This document shows positions 40,483 through 48,640 of a DNA stretch of 64,000 nucleotides, piece by piece. The stretch is from Paraburkholderia ginsengiterrae (GTDB lineage Bacteria; Pseudomonadota; Gammaproteobacteria; Burkholderiales; Burkholderiaceae). Below the pieces are notes generated by a model that did not search any database, had not been told where the DNA came from, and saw only the letters and a list, made by a program, of their open reading frames with translations. A program made the position numbers and the translations under genes. How positions within the stretch are numbered: the first letter of the stretch is position 1; each line of letters begins with the position of its first letter. Location: assembly GCF_001645125.1 (NCBI RefSeq), contig NZ_LXKA01000110.1, positions 310,001 through 374,000 on the forward strand, read 5' to 3'.

Positions 40483-40667
40483 GATCTTCACTTGACGTTT
40501 ACGGAAAGGTCATCAAAATCGAGTCGTTGGCATCGATCGATGCCGTATCGCAATACTCGGACAACGCGCTGCGGGTAAGACTTGATGCCGAAGGGTCACA
40601 AGCCGGTGGCACAATCGATTTCAAATTCATTTCAATAGGGCGAGCTTCCGCTCACGGAGACAACACC

Positions 40668-42398
40668 ATGGCAACGCATATGTCAGGCGAAGGTGCACTC
40701 GTGGAACCGAAGGACGGACTGTCGTACGTTCGTGGGACGACCGATATCCCGTTGAGCGAGGCGACAGTCGGTCAGTTTCTGCGCGATACCGCAGAGCGTT
40801 TTCCGGATCGTCCGGCAGTGGTGTTTCGCGAACAGGGCATTCGCTGGACATGGAAGGAGTTCGCCGAAGAAGTCGACGTGTTGGCCGCGGGGCTTCTCTC
40901 GCTCGGTATCGTGAAGGGCGACCGCGTCGGCATCTGGTCGCCGAACCGGGTGGAGTGGCTGCTCACGCAGTTTGCAACCGCGCGCATCGGCGCCGTACTC
41001 GTCAACATCAATCCGGCCTATCGGCTCGCGGAACTCGAGTACGCCTTGAACAAGGTTGGCTGCAAAGCGATCATCGCCGCCGAGCGCTTCAAGACGTCCA
41101 TGTACCTTGAAATGCTGCAGGAGCTTGCCCCCGAACTCGCCACGCAAGCGCCCGGCGCGCTGCGCGCCGCACGCTTGCCCGAGTTGCGCTACGTGATCCG
41201 TATGTGCGACACGGAAACGCCCGGCATGTTGACCTTTTCCGACGTGATCGAACAGGGGCGCGTGGCGCTCGACGTGCCGAAGCTCGACGCCATTGGCGCC
41301 ACGCTCTCGTGCCACGACCCGATCAATATCCAGTTCACCAGCGGCACCACCGGCAACCCGAAGGGCGCGACGCTGACCCACAGCAATGTGGTCAACAACG
41401 CGCGCTACATCGCAATGGCGATGCGCCTCACCGAACAGGACGGCCTCTGCATCCCCGTCCCGCTGTATCACTGCTTCGGCATGGTGCTGGCGGTGCTGGC
41501 GTGCGTCTCGGTGGGCGCCAACATGGTGTTTCCCGGCGAGGGTTTCGACCCGGCGGCGACATTGGCCGCGGTCTCGGACGAGCAGTGCACCGCGCTGCAC
41601 GGCGTGCCGACGATGTTCATCGCCGAGCTCGATCACCCGAACTTCGCCACCTACGACCTTTCGCGTCTGCGTACCGGCATCATGGCGGGTTCGCCGTGTC
41701 CGATCGAGACCATGAAGAAGGTCGTCGCGAAGATGCATCTGAGCGAAATCACCATCGCTTACGGCATGACGGAAACCAGCCCCGTGTCGTTTCAGAGCTC
41801 GACCACCGATCCGCTCGACAAGCGCACCACCACAGTGGGCCGTATCCAGCCGCACCTGGAGGTGAAAATTGTCGATCCGCTCGGCGAAATCGTGCCGGTG
41901 GGCGAAACCGGCGAGCTGTGCACGCGCGGTTATTCGGTGATGCAAGGTTATTGGGGCGACGAAGCCAAGACGCGTGAAAGCATTGTCGACGGTTGGATGC
42001 ATACCGGCGATCTCGCGACGCTGGATACCGACGGCTACTGCAACATCGTCGGCCGCCTGAAGGACATGCTGATTCGTGGCGGTGAGAACATCTATCCGCG
42101 AGAGATCGAGGAATTTCTGTTCCGTCACCCGAAAATCCAGAGTGTGCAGGTGTTTGGTGTGCCCGATTCGAAGTACGGCGAAGAGGTCTGCGCGTGGGTC
42201 GTGCTGCGCTCGGGCGAGCAGGCCACGGCCGAAGAGATCCAGCAGTTTTGCCAAGGCCAGATTGCGCACTACAAGATCCCGAAGTACATCCGTTTCGTCG
42301 ACGAGCTGCCGATGACGGTGACCGGCAAAGTGCAGAAATTCGTTATGCGTGAACGGATGATCAGCGAATTGAAGCTACGGGAAGATAAGACAGCGTGA
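40668..42398 (+). CDS. AMP-forming acyl-CoA synthetase
   Basis: Started at ATG 40668 with GGAGA upstream (576 residues); 47 upstream residues of open frame were excluded. It is an ANL-superfamily ligase: the P-loop [19 protein letters not shown] lies near 222-240, YGMTETSP near 365, and [22 protein letters not shown] with the C-terminal lysine in [13 protein letters not shown] near 560. It activates a carboxylate as an acyl-adenylate and transfers it to CoA. Its resemblance is to medium- or long-chain fatty acyl-CoA ligases of the AcsF2/FadD type; chain length is not readable. It is monocistronic behind the atp terminator. Confidence 0.9.
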   Translation: MATHMSGEGALVEPKDGLSYVRGTTDIPLSEATVGQFLRDTAERFPDRPAVVFREQGIRWTWKEFAEEVDVLAAGLLSLGIVKGDRVGIWSPNRVEWLLTQFATARIGAVLVNINPAYRLAELEYALNKVGCKAIIAAERFKTSMYLEMLQELAPELATQAPGALRAARLPELRYVIRMCDTETPGMLTFSDVIEQGRVALDVPKLDAIGATLSCHDPINIQFTSGTTGNPKGATLTHSNVVNNARYIAMAMRLTEQDGLCIPVPLYHCFGMVLAVLACVSVGANMVFPGEGFDPAATLAAVSDEQCTALHGVPTMFIAELDHPNFATYDLSRLRTGIMAGSPCPIETMKKVVAKMHLSEITIAYGMTETSPVSFQSSTTDPLDKRTTTVGRIQPHLEVKIVDPLGEIVPVGETGELCTRGYSVMQGYWGDEAKTRESIVDGWMHTGDLATLDTDGYCNIVGRLKDMLIRGGENIYPREIEEFLFRHPKIQSVQVFGVPDSKYGEEVCAWVVLRSGEQATAEEIQQFCQGQIAHYKIPKYIRFVDELPMTVTGKVQKFVMRERMISELKLREDKTA

Positions 42399-42496
42399 CG
42401 CCCCCTGGTGGCGAGGGTCCGTGCGCGGCAGATCGTTTGTCGCCGTGGACCCGCAGCACACACTGCGGCGCTACCGCGCAAACGTTTGACAAGACG

Positions 42497-42521
42497 AAAA
42501 AAAAGCGGGCCTGGAGCCCGC
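42497..42521 (-). terminator. Leftward intrinsic terminator with no assigned upstream gene
   Basis: On the minus strand GCGGGC (42521-42516) and GCCCGC (42510-42505) pair around a five-base loop and continue into eight T residues (42504-42497). The nearest leftward protein gene ends 700 bp away at 43221, so it may close a small RNA, or act on antisense transcription into the ligase gene. Confidence 0.6.
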
Positions 42522-42574
42522 TAAAAACCACACGCTACGGGGTTAGCGCGAGGAGACCAAAGTAGGAACCGACT

Positions 42575-42778
42575 GTGACGACCACCCTGAGTCGATTACG
42601 GCCCCAGCAGGGATGCCCCCTTCACAGGGCTTCGGCAAGCGCCGACCGGCAAGTGCGTTGTATCCGCTCACACCACGCACCCAGCCACATCCGTGTTGAA
42701 ACCGTTGAGGGCATTGTGGGCGAATTACCCTACGAGCGCGGTAACAAAGTGTTTCAGGTTGTAACGCCCGCCAGATAA
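42575..42778 (+). CDS. Possible small protein of unknown function
   Basis: A GTG at 42575 lies seven bases after AGGAA and opens a 67-codon frame. Its second half (HIRVETVEGIVGELPYERGNKVFQV) looks protein-like, but third-position GC is only about half, lower than in neighbouring genes. No motif, signal peptide or membrane helix is seen. It could be a real recent gene, a gene remnant or chance. Confidence 0.25.
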   Translation: MTTTLSRLRPQQGCPLHRASASADRQVRCIRSHHAPSHIRVETVEGIVGELPYERGNKVFQVVTPAR

Positions 42779-43220
42779 GGCGTTGCGGGATTTATTGCCA
42801 AAATGTGGTGTTTGAAACGTAATTTTTACCTATGACTAGAGCGCAATTTCATACGCCTGATTGATGCTATTCGTGACGCATACTGCGGCGTAAACCGTTA
42901 AGTCGATTCCGCATGAAATGGTTGCATGTTCATCTTCCTGGTGACAGATCGCCCGTGTTACAGGAGCTTTGCCGGGATGGAATGTCTCTTGAATGCCGGC
43001 GAGTTGGCGCGTTGCATCGCAACACCGGACCGACAGGCGATTGAGGGCAAAGAGCCCGTTCGCAGACGGGCGATTTTGCCGAATTGTTCTGTTTTTGTTT
43101 AACACCGCTGAATCCGGTTACATGATTGGCGTGTTTGTACAGACATATTGGCGCATCCCGACCAGCATCGTTTGCTGGGGAGGCCGATGGCCGGGATACG
43201 CTGGCAGCATCACAGTCGCC

Positions 43221-44015
43221 TTACTTCAGCCACTTGTCTGAAATCGCCTGATACTCGCCCGTTGCCCGCGCAAGATGCAACCACTGATCGACGTACTGCT
43301 GGAAGGCGACATCGCCGCGCGGCAGCAGCCAGGCTTTCTCGCCATACTGGAACGGCTTGTCCGGATGCACGGAGCAAAGACCCGGGTTCAGCTTCTGCTG
43401 CAGCAAGGTTTCCGACGCATCCGTCACCATCACATCGGCATTTCCGGTGAGGATCTGCTTGAAGATCGTCACGTTATCCGGATAGACGGTCAGATTCGCA
43501 TGCGGGAAGTACTGCTTTGCGAACCGCTCATTGGTGCCGCCCGGATTGACGATCACGCGCGTTGCCGGCTGATCGATCTGCGCGACGGTCTGATATTTGT
43601 TGACGTCGTCGCATCGCGTGATCGGCGTTTTGCCGTCGATCATGTACGCCTGTGTGAAGAACGCGCGCTTTTGCCGCTCCAGCGTGGGTGACACGCCGCC
43701 CACGCCGATGTCGCATTTCGCGACAAAGTCGTTCATCAGATTCGGCCACGACGTTTTGATGTACTCCGCCTTGACGCCGAGCGATTTGGCCAGCGACTCC
43801 GTCATGTCGATATCGATGCCTTCGAACTGGCCGTCGGCCTTATAGAACGAGTACGGCTTGTAGTCGCCGGTCGTGCAGGCGCGCAGCGTGCCACGGGCGA
43901 GGATATCGTCGAGCCGCGATGGTGCCGCAGCCGTGCTGGCCTGCGCACAAGCCACGCCTGCGTGCATCAGAACGCCGGCCAGGGCGCCGAGCAGTGCGAG
44001 TGCTGCCTTGTTCAT
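43221..44015 (-). CDS. pheC: Periplasmic cyclohexadienyl dehydratase, PheC-like
   Basis: Started at ATG 44015 after AAGGAG; 264 residues with a signal peptide ending near VACA-QASTA (about 24). The fold is that of type II amino-acid binding proteins, but the landmarks are those I know from Pseudomonas PheC: TTGDYKPYSFYKADG, TSWPNLMNDF, DGKTPITRC, INPGGTNE-like VNPGGTNERFAKQYF, VYPDNVTIFKQI and EKAWLLPRGDVAFQQYVDQWLH. PheC converts prephenate to phenylpyruvate and arogenate to phenylalanine in the periplasm. An ordinary amino-acid ABC binding protein is the alternative; no transporter genes are adjacent. Confidence 0.78.
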   Translation of the reverse strand: MNKAALALLGALAGVLMHAGVACAQASTAAAPSRLDDILARGTLRACTTGDYKPYSFYKADGQFEGIDIDMTESLAKSLGVKAEYIKTSWPNLMNDFVAKCDIGVGGVSPTLERQKRAFFTQAYMIDGKTPITRCDDVNKYQTVAQIDQPATRVIVNPGGTNERFAKQYFPHANLTVYPDNVTIFKQILTGNADVMVTDASETLLQQKLNPGLCSVHPDKPFQYGEKAWLLPRGDVAFQQYVDQWLHLARATGEYQAISDKWLK

Positions 44016-44254
44016 TGAGTCTCCTTGGTTGCGTGTCGTTGTCTGGTAAGGCCGTTGGATCATAGCCCGGCGCTTCGTGCTTGAACATTGGCCGTTCAGC
44101 CAGGTCAATGCGTCGCAGCCGCGCGCCGGAGAGCCCGCGGTCCGACGTAAAACAGGCGTGCGTGCTCTGCGCGCAACCGTTATTGCCTCCATCAAGCGCG
44201 ATACGGCGAGCCGGGGTCCGGTAAAATGCCCCTTTGCCCTCAGTCGTACGCAAC

Positions 44255-45355
44255 GTGGCCCATAACCTTCTGAACGACACTTTCCTGCGCGCGCTGCTGC
44301 GCCAGCCGACCGACTACACGCCGATCTGGCTGATGCGGCAGGCTGGCCGCTATCTGCCGGAATACAACGCCACGCGCGGCCGCGCGGGCAGTTTCCTCGG
44401 CCTCGCCAAGAGTCCGGCGTTTGCGACGGAAGTCACGCTGCAGCCGCTCGAGCGCTATCCGCTCGACGCCGCGATCCTGTTCTCCGACATCCTGACAGTG
44501 CCCGACGCCATGGGCCTCGGCCTCGAGTTCGTGACTGGCGAGGGTCCTAGATTCGCCCGTCCGGTGCGCACGGAAAGTGACGTGGCGCAGCTCGCGGTGC
44601 CGGACATCGACGCCACGCTGCGCTACGTGACCGATGCCGTACGCGAAATCCGCACCGCACTTACGGATGCTCAAGGCCGTCAACGTGTGCCGCTAATCGG
44701 CTTTTCGGGCAGCCCCTGGACGCTTGCGTGCTACATGGTCGAGGGCAGCGGCTCTGCGGACTTTCGCACCGTCAAGTCGATGCTCTACGCGCGTCCGGAT
44801 CTGATGCACCGCATTCTCGAGATCAACGCGCGCTCGGTCGCCGCGTACCTGAACGCTCAGATCGAAGCCGGGGCGCAGGCCGTGATGATTTTCGACACAT
44901 GGGGCGGGGCGCTCGCGGACGGCATGTATCAGCGCTTTTCGCTGAATTACATTCAGCAGGTGGTGAGTCAGTTGAAGCGCGAGCACGACGGCGAGAAAGT
45001 GCCGGTGATCACCTTCACGAAGGGCGGTGGGTTGTGGCTCGACGAAATCGCCGAGATCGGCGTGGATGCAGTCGGCCTCGACTGGACCGTGAATCTCGGC
45101 AAAGTGCGAGAGCGCGTCGGCGGCAAGGTGGCGCTGCAAGGCAATATCGATCCCTCGGTGCTGTTTGCGCCGCCGGCGTCGATTCGCATGGAAGCGCGTG
45201 CCGTGCTCGACAGCTTCGGCAATCATCCGGGCCACGTCTTCAATCTTGGCCACGGCATTTCGCAGTTCACACCGCCGGAGCACGTTGCCGAACTCGTCGA
45301 CGAAGTGCATCGTCATAGCCGGGCGATTCGCAGCGGCACCCATGCACCGGCGTGA
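44255..45355 (+). CDS. hemE: Uroporphyrinogen decarboxylase
   Basis: Started at GTG 44255 (366 residues, giving the usual (M)[14 protein letters not shown] opening) rather than the TTG 21 bases upstream. Signature 1 [15 protein letters not shown] lies near 26-40 and signature 2 [16 protein letters not shown] near 150-165. The Asp that binds the pyrrole rings lies in [13 protein letters not shown]. It removes four carboxyl groups from uroporphyrinogen III to give coproporphyrinogen III in haem synthesis. Cytoplasmic. A TAAAAT element about 33 bp before the start may be its -10 box. Confidence 0.97.
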   Translation: MAHNLLNDTFLRALLRQPTDYTPIWLMRQAGRYLPEYNATRGRAGSFLGLAKSPAFATEVTLQPLERYPLDAAILFSDILTVPDAMGLGLEFVTGEGPRFARPVRTESDVAQLAVPDIDATLRYVTDAVREIRTALTDAQGRQRVPLIGFSGSPWTLACYMVEGSGSADFRTVKSMLYARPDLMHRILEINARSVAAYLNAQIEAGAQAVMIFDTWGGALADGMYQRFSLNYIQQVVSQLKREHDGEKVPVITFTKGGGLWLDEIAEIGVDAVGLDWTVNLGKVRERVGGKVALQGNIDPSVLFAPPASIRMEARAVLDSFGNHPGHVFNLGHGISQFTPPEHVAELVDEVHRHSRAIRSGTHAPA

Positions 45356-45469
45356 AGCCGTAATCGTTACCGCTTTTGATGCAATGCAGCGAACTGGGCT
45401 CTTCGCCTAAGGGGAAGTTTGTATTCAGCGGGCCGTCAGATGGCACTCTCGAGAAAGTCAAGACTTGAC

Positions 45470-45478
45470 TTATGCACA
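45470..45478 (+). promoter_or_regulatory. DnaA box TTATGCACA
   Basis: The nonamer fits the strict consensus TTATNCACA. It lies 340 bp upstream of priA, in the same orientation as the second box. Confidence 0.5.
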
Positions 45479-45659
45479 TTCATCACGCTGCGGCGCGGTA
45501 GAAGCTTTCGTCGTACCCTAGCCCTTGCACATTGCCGGCGCATTTGATCTAAGCCTTGTCTGGCAAGGGTTTCACGGCATCTGGCGCGAATGTGCGGAAT
45601 CCCACAGAAGGCCGCTGCGACGCCGTTTGCGGGCGTTCCAGACGAAGTTCTCAACAAAG

Positions 45660-45668
45660 TTATCCACA
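45660..45668 (+). promoter_or_regulatory. Perfect DnaA box TTATCCACA
   Basis: The R1-type box lies 152 bp upstream of the priA start and 182 bp after the first box. Control of priA by DnaA is suggested by position only. Confidence 0.5.
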
Positions 45669-45819
45669 GGCACGCGGGCCGATTGCAATTGTTCAGCCGA
45701 ATCCAAAACTTAGCGCAGAAATTGAAGTTTTACTTTAACTTCGACAGGTTTCTCCTCGGCTCACTTCACACCGCGGTGCGGCCTCATGCCGCAATCACTC
45801 TTTTCGTCGACACTGCCGC

Positions 45820-48066
45820 GTGAGTGACGCTTTCGTCCGCGTCGCGCTGGATCATCCGCTGCCGACTTTGTTCGACTACCGCTACGACATGCCGGAGCCG
45901 GTCGAGCCGGGCATGCTGGTCAGCGTGCCGTTTGGCAAGCGCCACGTGGTGGGCCTTGTCTGCGAAGTGACCGCTCACAGTGAGGTGCCGGCGGATCGCT
46001 TGAAGTCGGTGAATGGCGTGTGCGTCACATGCCCGCCGGTGTCGACGGAATGGTTGAGGCTTGCGGCGTTTGCGGCGGATTACTATCAGCGCGGTCTTGG
46101 CGAAGTTGCGCTACCGGCGCTGCCGCAAGCGCTGCGTGACGCCTCCCGCTGGCCGCGTCTCTTTCAGCCGGAAGAGCGCTTCAGTCTCACGCCCGAGGGC
46201 CGCGTGGCCTTGCCCGATGCGTTGCCGGCTCGGGCGAGCGCGTTGAGAAAGCTGGCCCAGGCACTGACGAAGAGCGACTTCCTGCTGGCCGCAGACGCTC
46301 GCGCGCTGCACCCGAAAGCATCCGCCACCCTCGAAGCATGGCGGGCGGAAGGCTGGGTCGCGCTGGATCTCGTCGATGCCGCCGCGGCGCAGGACACGCC
46401 GGCATCGTCCGCTGCACCCGCGCCCACCCTGCCCACGCTCACTGACGAGCAGGCGGCGGCCGTCGAGGCTGTCCGCGATGCGAGCGGTTTTGCGCCTTTT
46501 CTGCTGCACGGTGTAACTGGCAGCGGCAAGACCGAGGTTTATCTGCGTGCGCTCGCCGAGATTCTGGCAGCGAAGCCCGACGCGCAAGCGCTCGTCCTCG
46601 TCCCCGAAATCAATCTGACGCCGCAGTTCGAGGCGGCCTTCCGCGCGCGCTTCGCTGCACTCGAGGGCACATCGATCGTCACGCTGCACAGCGGTCTTGC
46701 CGAAGGCGAGCGCGCCCGCAACTGGTTTGCCGCCCACACCGGCCGTGCCCGCATCGTGCTCGGCACGCAGCTCGCCGTGCTCGCGTCGCTGCCGCGGCTC
46801 GCGATCATCGTCGTCGACGAGGAACACGATCCCGCCTACAAACAGCAGGAAGGCTTGCGCTATTCGGCGCGTGACCTGGCGATCTATCGCGCCAAGCAGC
46901 TCGGGCTTCCGGTCGTGCTCGGCTCGGCCACGCCGTCGCTGGAAAGCTGGTGGCAGGCCGACCAGGGGCGCTACAAGCGGCTAACCCTGTCGCGCCGTGC
47001 GGTGGCCGACGCCGTGCTGCCCACCGTCAGGCTGATCGATCTGGAAGACGAGCGGAGGCGCGGGCGTGCGTCGGTGGAAGGTTTATCCGGGCCGCTGATC
47101 GCCGCGTTGAAAGCCCGGCTCGAACGCCGCGAGCAAAGCCTCGTGTTCCTGAACCGCCGCGGCTACGCGCCGCAACTCGCGTGCGATGCCTGCGGCTGGG
47201 TCGCCGGTTGTCCGCGCTGCAGCGCCTATGTCGTCCTGCATAAGCCGGAGCGTGCGCTGCGTTGCCACCATTGCGGCTGGGAAGCGCGCATCCCGCGTTC
47301 GTGTCCGGAATGCGGCAACGTCGATATCGCCCCCATGGGACGCGGCACGCAACGCGTGGAAGAGACGCTGGCGAGTGCGGTCCCGGGTGCCCGCATATTG
47401 CGCATCGACGCCGACAGCACCCGTCGCAAAGGCAGCGCGCAGGCATTGTTCTCCGACGTGCACGCCGGAGAGGTCGATATCCTCGTCGGCACCCAGATGA
47501 TCGCCAAGGGCCACGATTTCCAGCGCGTGTCGCTGGTCGGTGTGCTGAACGCCGACACAGCGCTGTTTTCCCACGACTTCCGCGCAAGCGAGCGGCTTTT
47601 CGCGCAACTGATGCAGGTAAGCGGTCGGGCCGGCCGCGCAGGCCTGCCTGGTGAGGTGATCGTGCAAACGCGTTACCCGAGCCACGCGCTGTATCACGCG
47701 CTAGGCCGCCACGACTACGTCGGCTTTGCCAATTCCACGCTGGCCGAGCGGCGCGATGCGCATTTGCCGCCGTTCGTTTACCAGGCACTGCTGCGCGCGG
47801 AAGGCCGCACGCTCGAAGCCGCGCTCGCTTTCTTGCAGCAGGCGGCGGCTGAGCTGGCCGGCGTTCCGGCCGCCGAACGCGTGACGGTTTACGACGCGGT
47901 GCCGCTCACCATCGTCAAGGTGATGCACGTGCATCGAGCGCAGTTGCTGATCGAAAGCGCGTCGCGTGCCGCGCTGCAGGCCACGCTGCGGGCCTGGCAG
48001 CCGCTGCTGCGCGGTCTCAAGGGCGTGCTGCGCTGGAGTATCGAGGTCGATCCGCTCGACATCTGA
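45820..48066 (+). CDS. priA: Primosomal replication restart helicase PriA
   Basis: The 748-residue protein starts at GTG 45820. An N-terminal 3-prime DNA-end binding domain (residues 1-105) is followed by helicase motifs: Walker A GVTGSGKTEVY near 230 and DEEHD near 332. The zinc-binding insertion with eight Cys (CDACGWVAGCPRC, then CHHC and CPEC) is near 455-505. QMIAKGHDF and SGRAGRAGLPGEV are later motifs. It recognises stalled forks and loads the replicative helicase. DnaA boxes occur upstream. It is convergent with two small leftward genes. Confidence 0.96.
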   Translation: MSDAFVRVALDHPLPTLFDYRYDMPEPVEPGMLVSVPFGKRHVVGLVCEVTAHSEVPADRLKSVNGVCVTCPPVSTEWLRLAAFAADYYQRGLGEVALPALPQALRDASRWPRLFQPEERFSLTPEGRVALPDALPARASALRKLAQALTKSDFLLAADARALHPKASATLEAWRAEGWVALDLVDAAAAQDTPASSAAPAPTLPTLTDEQAAAVEAVRDASGFAPFLLHGVTGSGKTEVYLRALAEILAAKPDAQALVLVPEINLTPQFEAAFRARFAALEGTSIVTLHSGLAEGERARNWFAAHTGRARIVLGTQLAVLASLPRLAIIVVDEEHDPAYKQQEGLRYSARDLAIYRAKQLGLPVVLGSATPSLESWWQADQGRYKRLTLSRRAVADAVLPTVRLIDLEDERRRGRASVEGLSGPLIAALKARLERREQSLVFLNRRGYAPQLACDACGWVAGCPRCSAYVVLHKPERALRCHHCGWEARIPRSCPECGNVDIAPMGRGTQRVEETLASAVPGARILRIDADSTRRKGSAQALFSDVHAGEVDILVGTQMIAKGHDFQRVSLVGVLNADTALFSHDFRASERLFAQLMQVSGRAGRAGLPGEVIVQTRYPSHALYHALGRHDYVGFANSTLAERRDAHLPPFVYQALLRAEGRTLEAALAFLQQAAAELAGVPAAERVTVYDAVPLTIVKVMHVHRAQLLIESASRAALQATLRAWQPLLRGLKGVLRWSIEVDPLDI

Positions 48067-48160
48067 CGCAGGCTGCGGGTGTTCAGGCGAGCGTGGCCGT
48101 CCATGCCGCCGACCTGGCGGCGTCACCTCGACAATAAACAGAGCGGCTGCAATTGCCCGC

Positions 48161-48331
48161 TCAATCGTTCAGGGCGGTCCGTGTGTCACCTGCCGATGCC
48201 CGCGATGCTGCGGGCGTGCGCCCTTCGGCGCGTTCACGCCTGTCCGATCCTCGCGTCGCGCCTCGGATGAATAGCACGGCGCAGGTCGCGCACATTGCCC
48301 AGATACCCAATATCACCAGCCACTTTTCCAT
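48161..48331 (-). CDS. Small single-span membrane protein, 56 residues
   Basis: ATG 48331 lies nine bases after AGAGGA on the minus strand and opens a 56-codon frame ending at TGA 48163-48161. Residues 4-23 (WLVILGIWAMCATCAVLFIR) form one strong membrane helix with two Cys, followed by a basic, then mixed polar tail. It starts two bases after the stop of another small membrane gene, which suggests a two-gene operon. No known family is recognised. Confidence 0.62.
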   Translation of the reverse strand: MEKWLVILGIWAMCATCAVLFIRGATRGSDRRERAEGRTPAASRASAGDTRTALND

Positions 48332-48332
48332 T

Positions 48333-48497
48333 TCACCAGTCCTCTAACCCCGTACCGTTTTTTTGTGCGTGCCCTGAGGCCGCGTACTGCCATGTTTCGT
48401 ATAACGGCGTGCCGATCAGTTTGATAAGGGTAAAGGCGAAAATAATCACGCCAGGGAAAGTACTGATCGCAACCGTCGCCGTCGCGCGTGGCGCCAT
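48333..48497 (-). CDS. Small single-span membrane protein, 54 residues
   Basis: ATG 48497 opens a 54-codon frame ending at TGA 48335-48333; an in-frame stop lies immediately upstream, so no longer start exists. Residues 7-30 (about TVAISTFPGVIIFAFTLIKL) are a membrane helix, followed by LYETWQYAASGH. The ribosome binding site is weak (GGGGG ten bases upstream). Its end is two bases from the next small gene, and its 5-prime side faces putA across the putative PutA operator. No family is recognised. Confidence 0.55.
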   Translation of the reverse strand: MAPRATATVAISTFPGVIIFAFTLIKLIGTPLYETWQYAASGHAQKNGTGLEDW

Positions 48498-48533
48498 TCA
48501 GCGCAAACCCCCGCCACACAAGGCTTTTGAAGG

Positions 48534-48569
48534 GGTGCAACCAGTCGTTGAACATGGTTGCACCTTTTT
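48534..48569. promoter_or_regulatory. Inverted GTTGCA repeat: putative PutA operator, also terminator-like
   Basis: GGTGCAACCA (48534-48543) and TGGTTGCACC (48555-48564) are perfect ten-base arms around 11 bases, and TTTTT follows (48565-48569). Each arm contains GTTGCA, the hexamer bound by the ribbon-helix-helix domain of E. coli PutA. It lies 72-107 bp upstream of putA and 37 bp upstream of the divergent small gene. It could act as operator, as attenuator, or as both. Confidence 0.6.
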
Positions 48570-48640
48570 ATTGGGAGGCGTACGATTCGCCCAACTTTTA
48601 GTCTTTTCGCCAGCGCATTCTGGTATCCGAAGAAGGAAAC

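Larger units (their letters stand above)
42399..43220. other. 822-bp stretch without a confident gene
   Basis: It contains a leftward terminator at 42497-42521, a weak small reading frame at 42575-42778, and an AT-rich right half with a short hairpin at 43054-43071. A 41-codon frame from ATG 42977 and a leftward 89-codon frame at 42836-43105 were considered but lack support. An unannotated small RNA ending at the leftward terminator is possible. Confidence 0.5.
45356..45819. other. 464-bp intergenic region upstream of priA
   Basis: No coding frame is supported. It holds two DnaA boxes (listed separately) and a small dyad GAAGTT (45724-45729) / AACTTC (45737-45742) in an AT-rich patch about 90 bp before priA. 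Confidence 0.55.

Noticed and set aside
42836-43105. Leftward 89-codon frame in the 42.4-43.2 kb gap
   Set aside because: No ribosome binding site, motif or membrane segment, and composition is unlike neighbouring genes.
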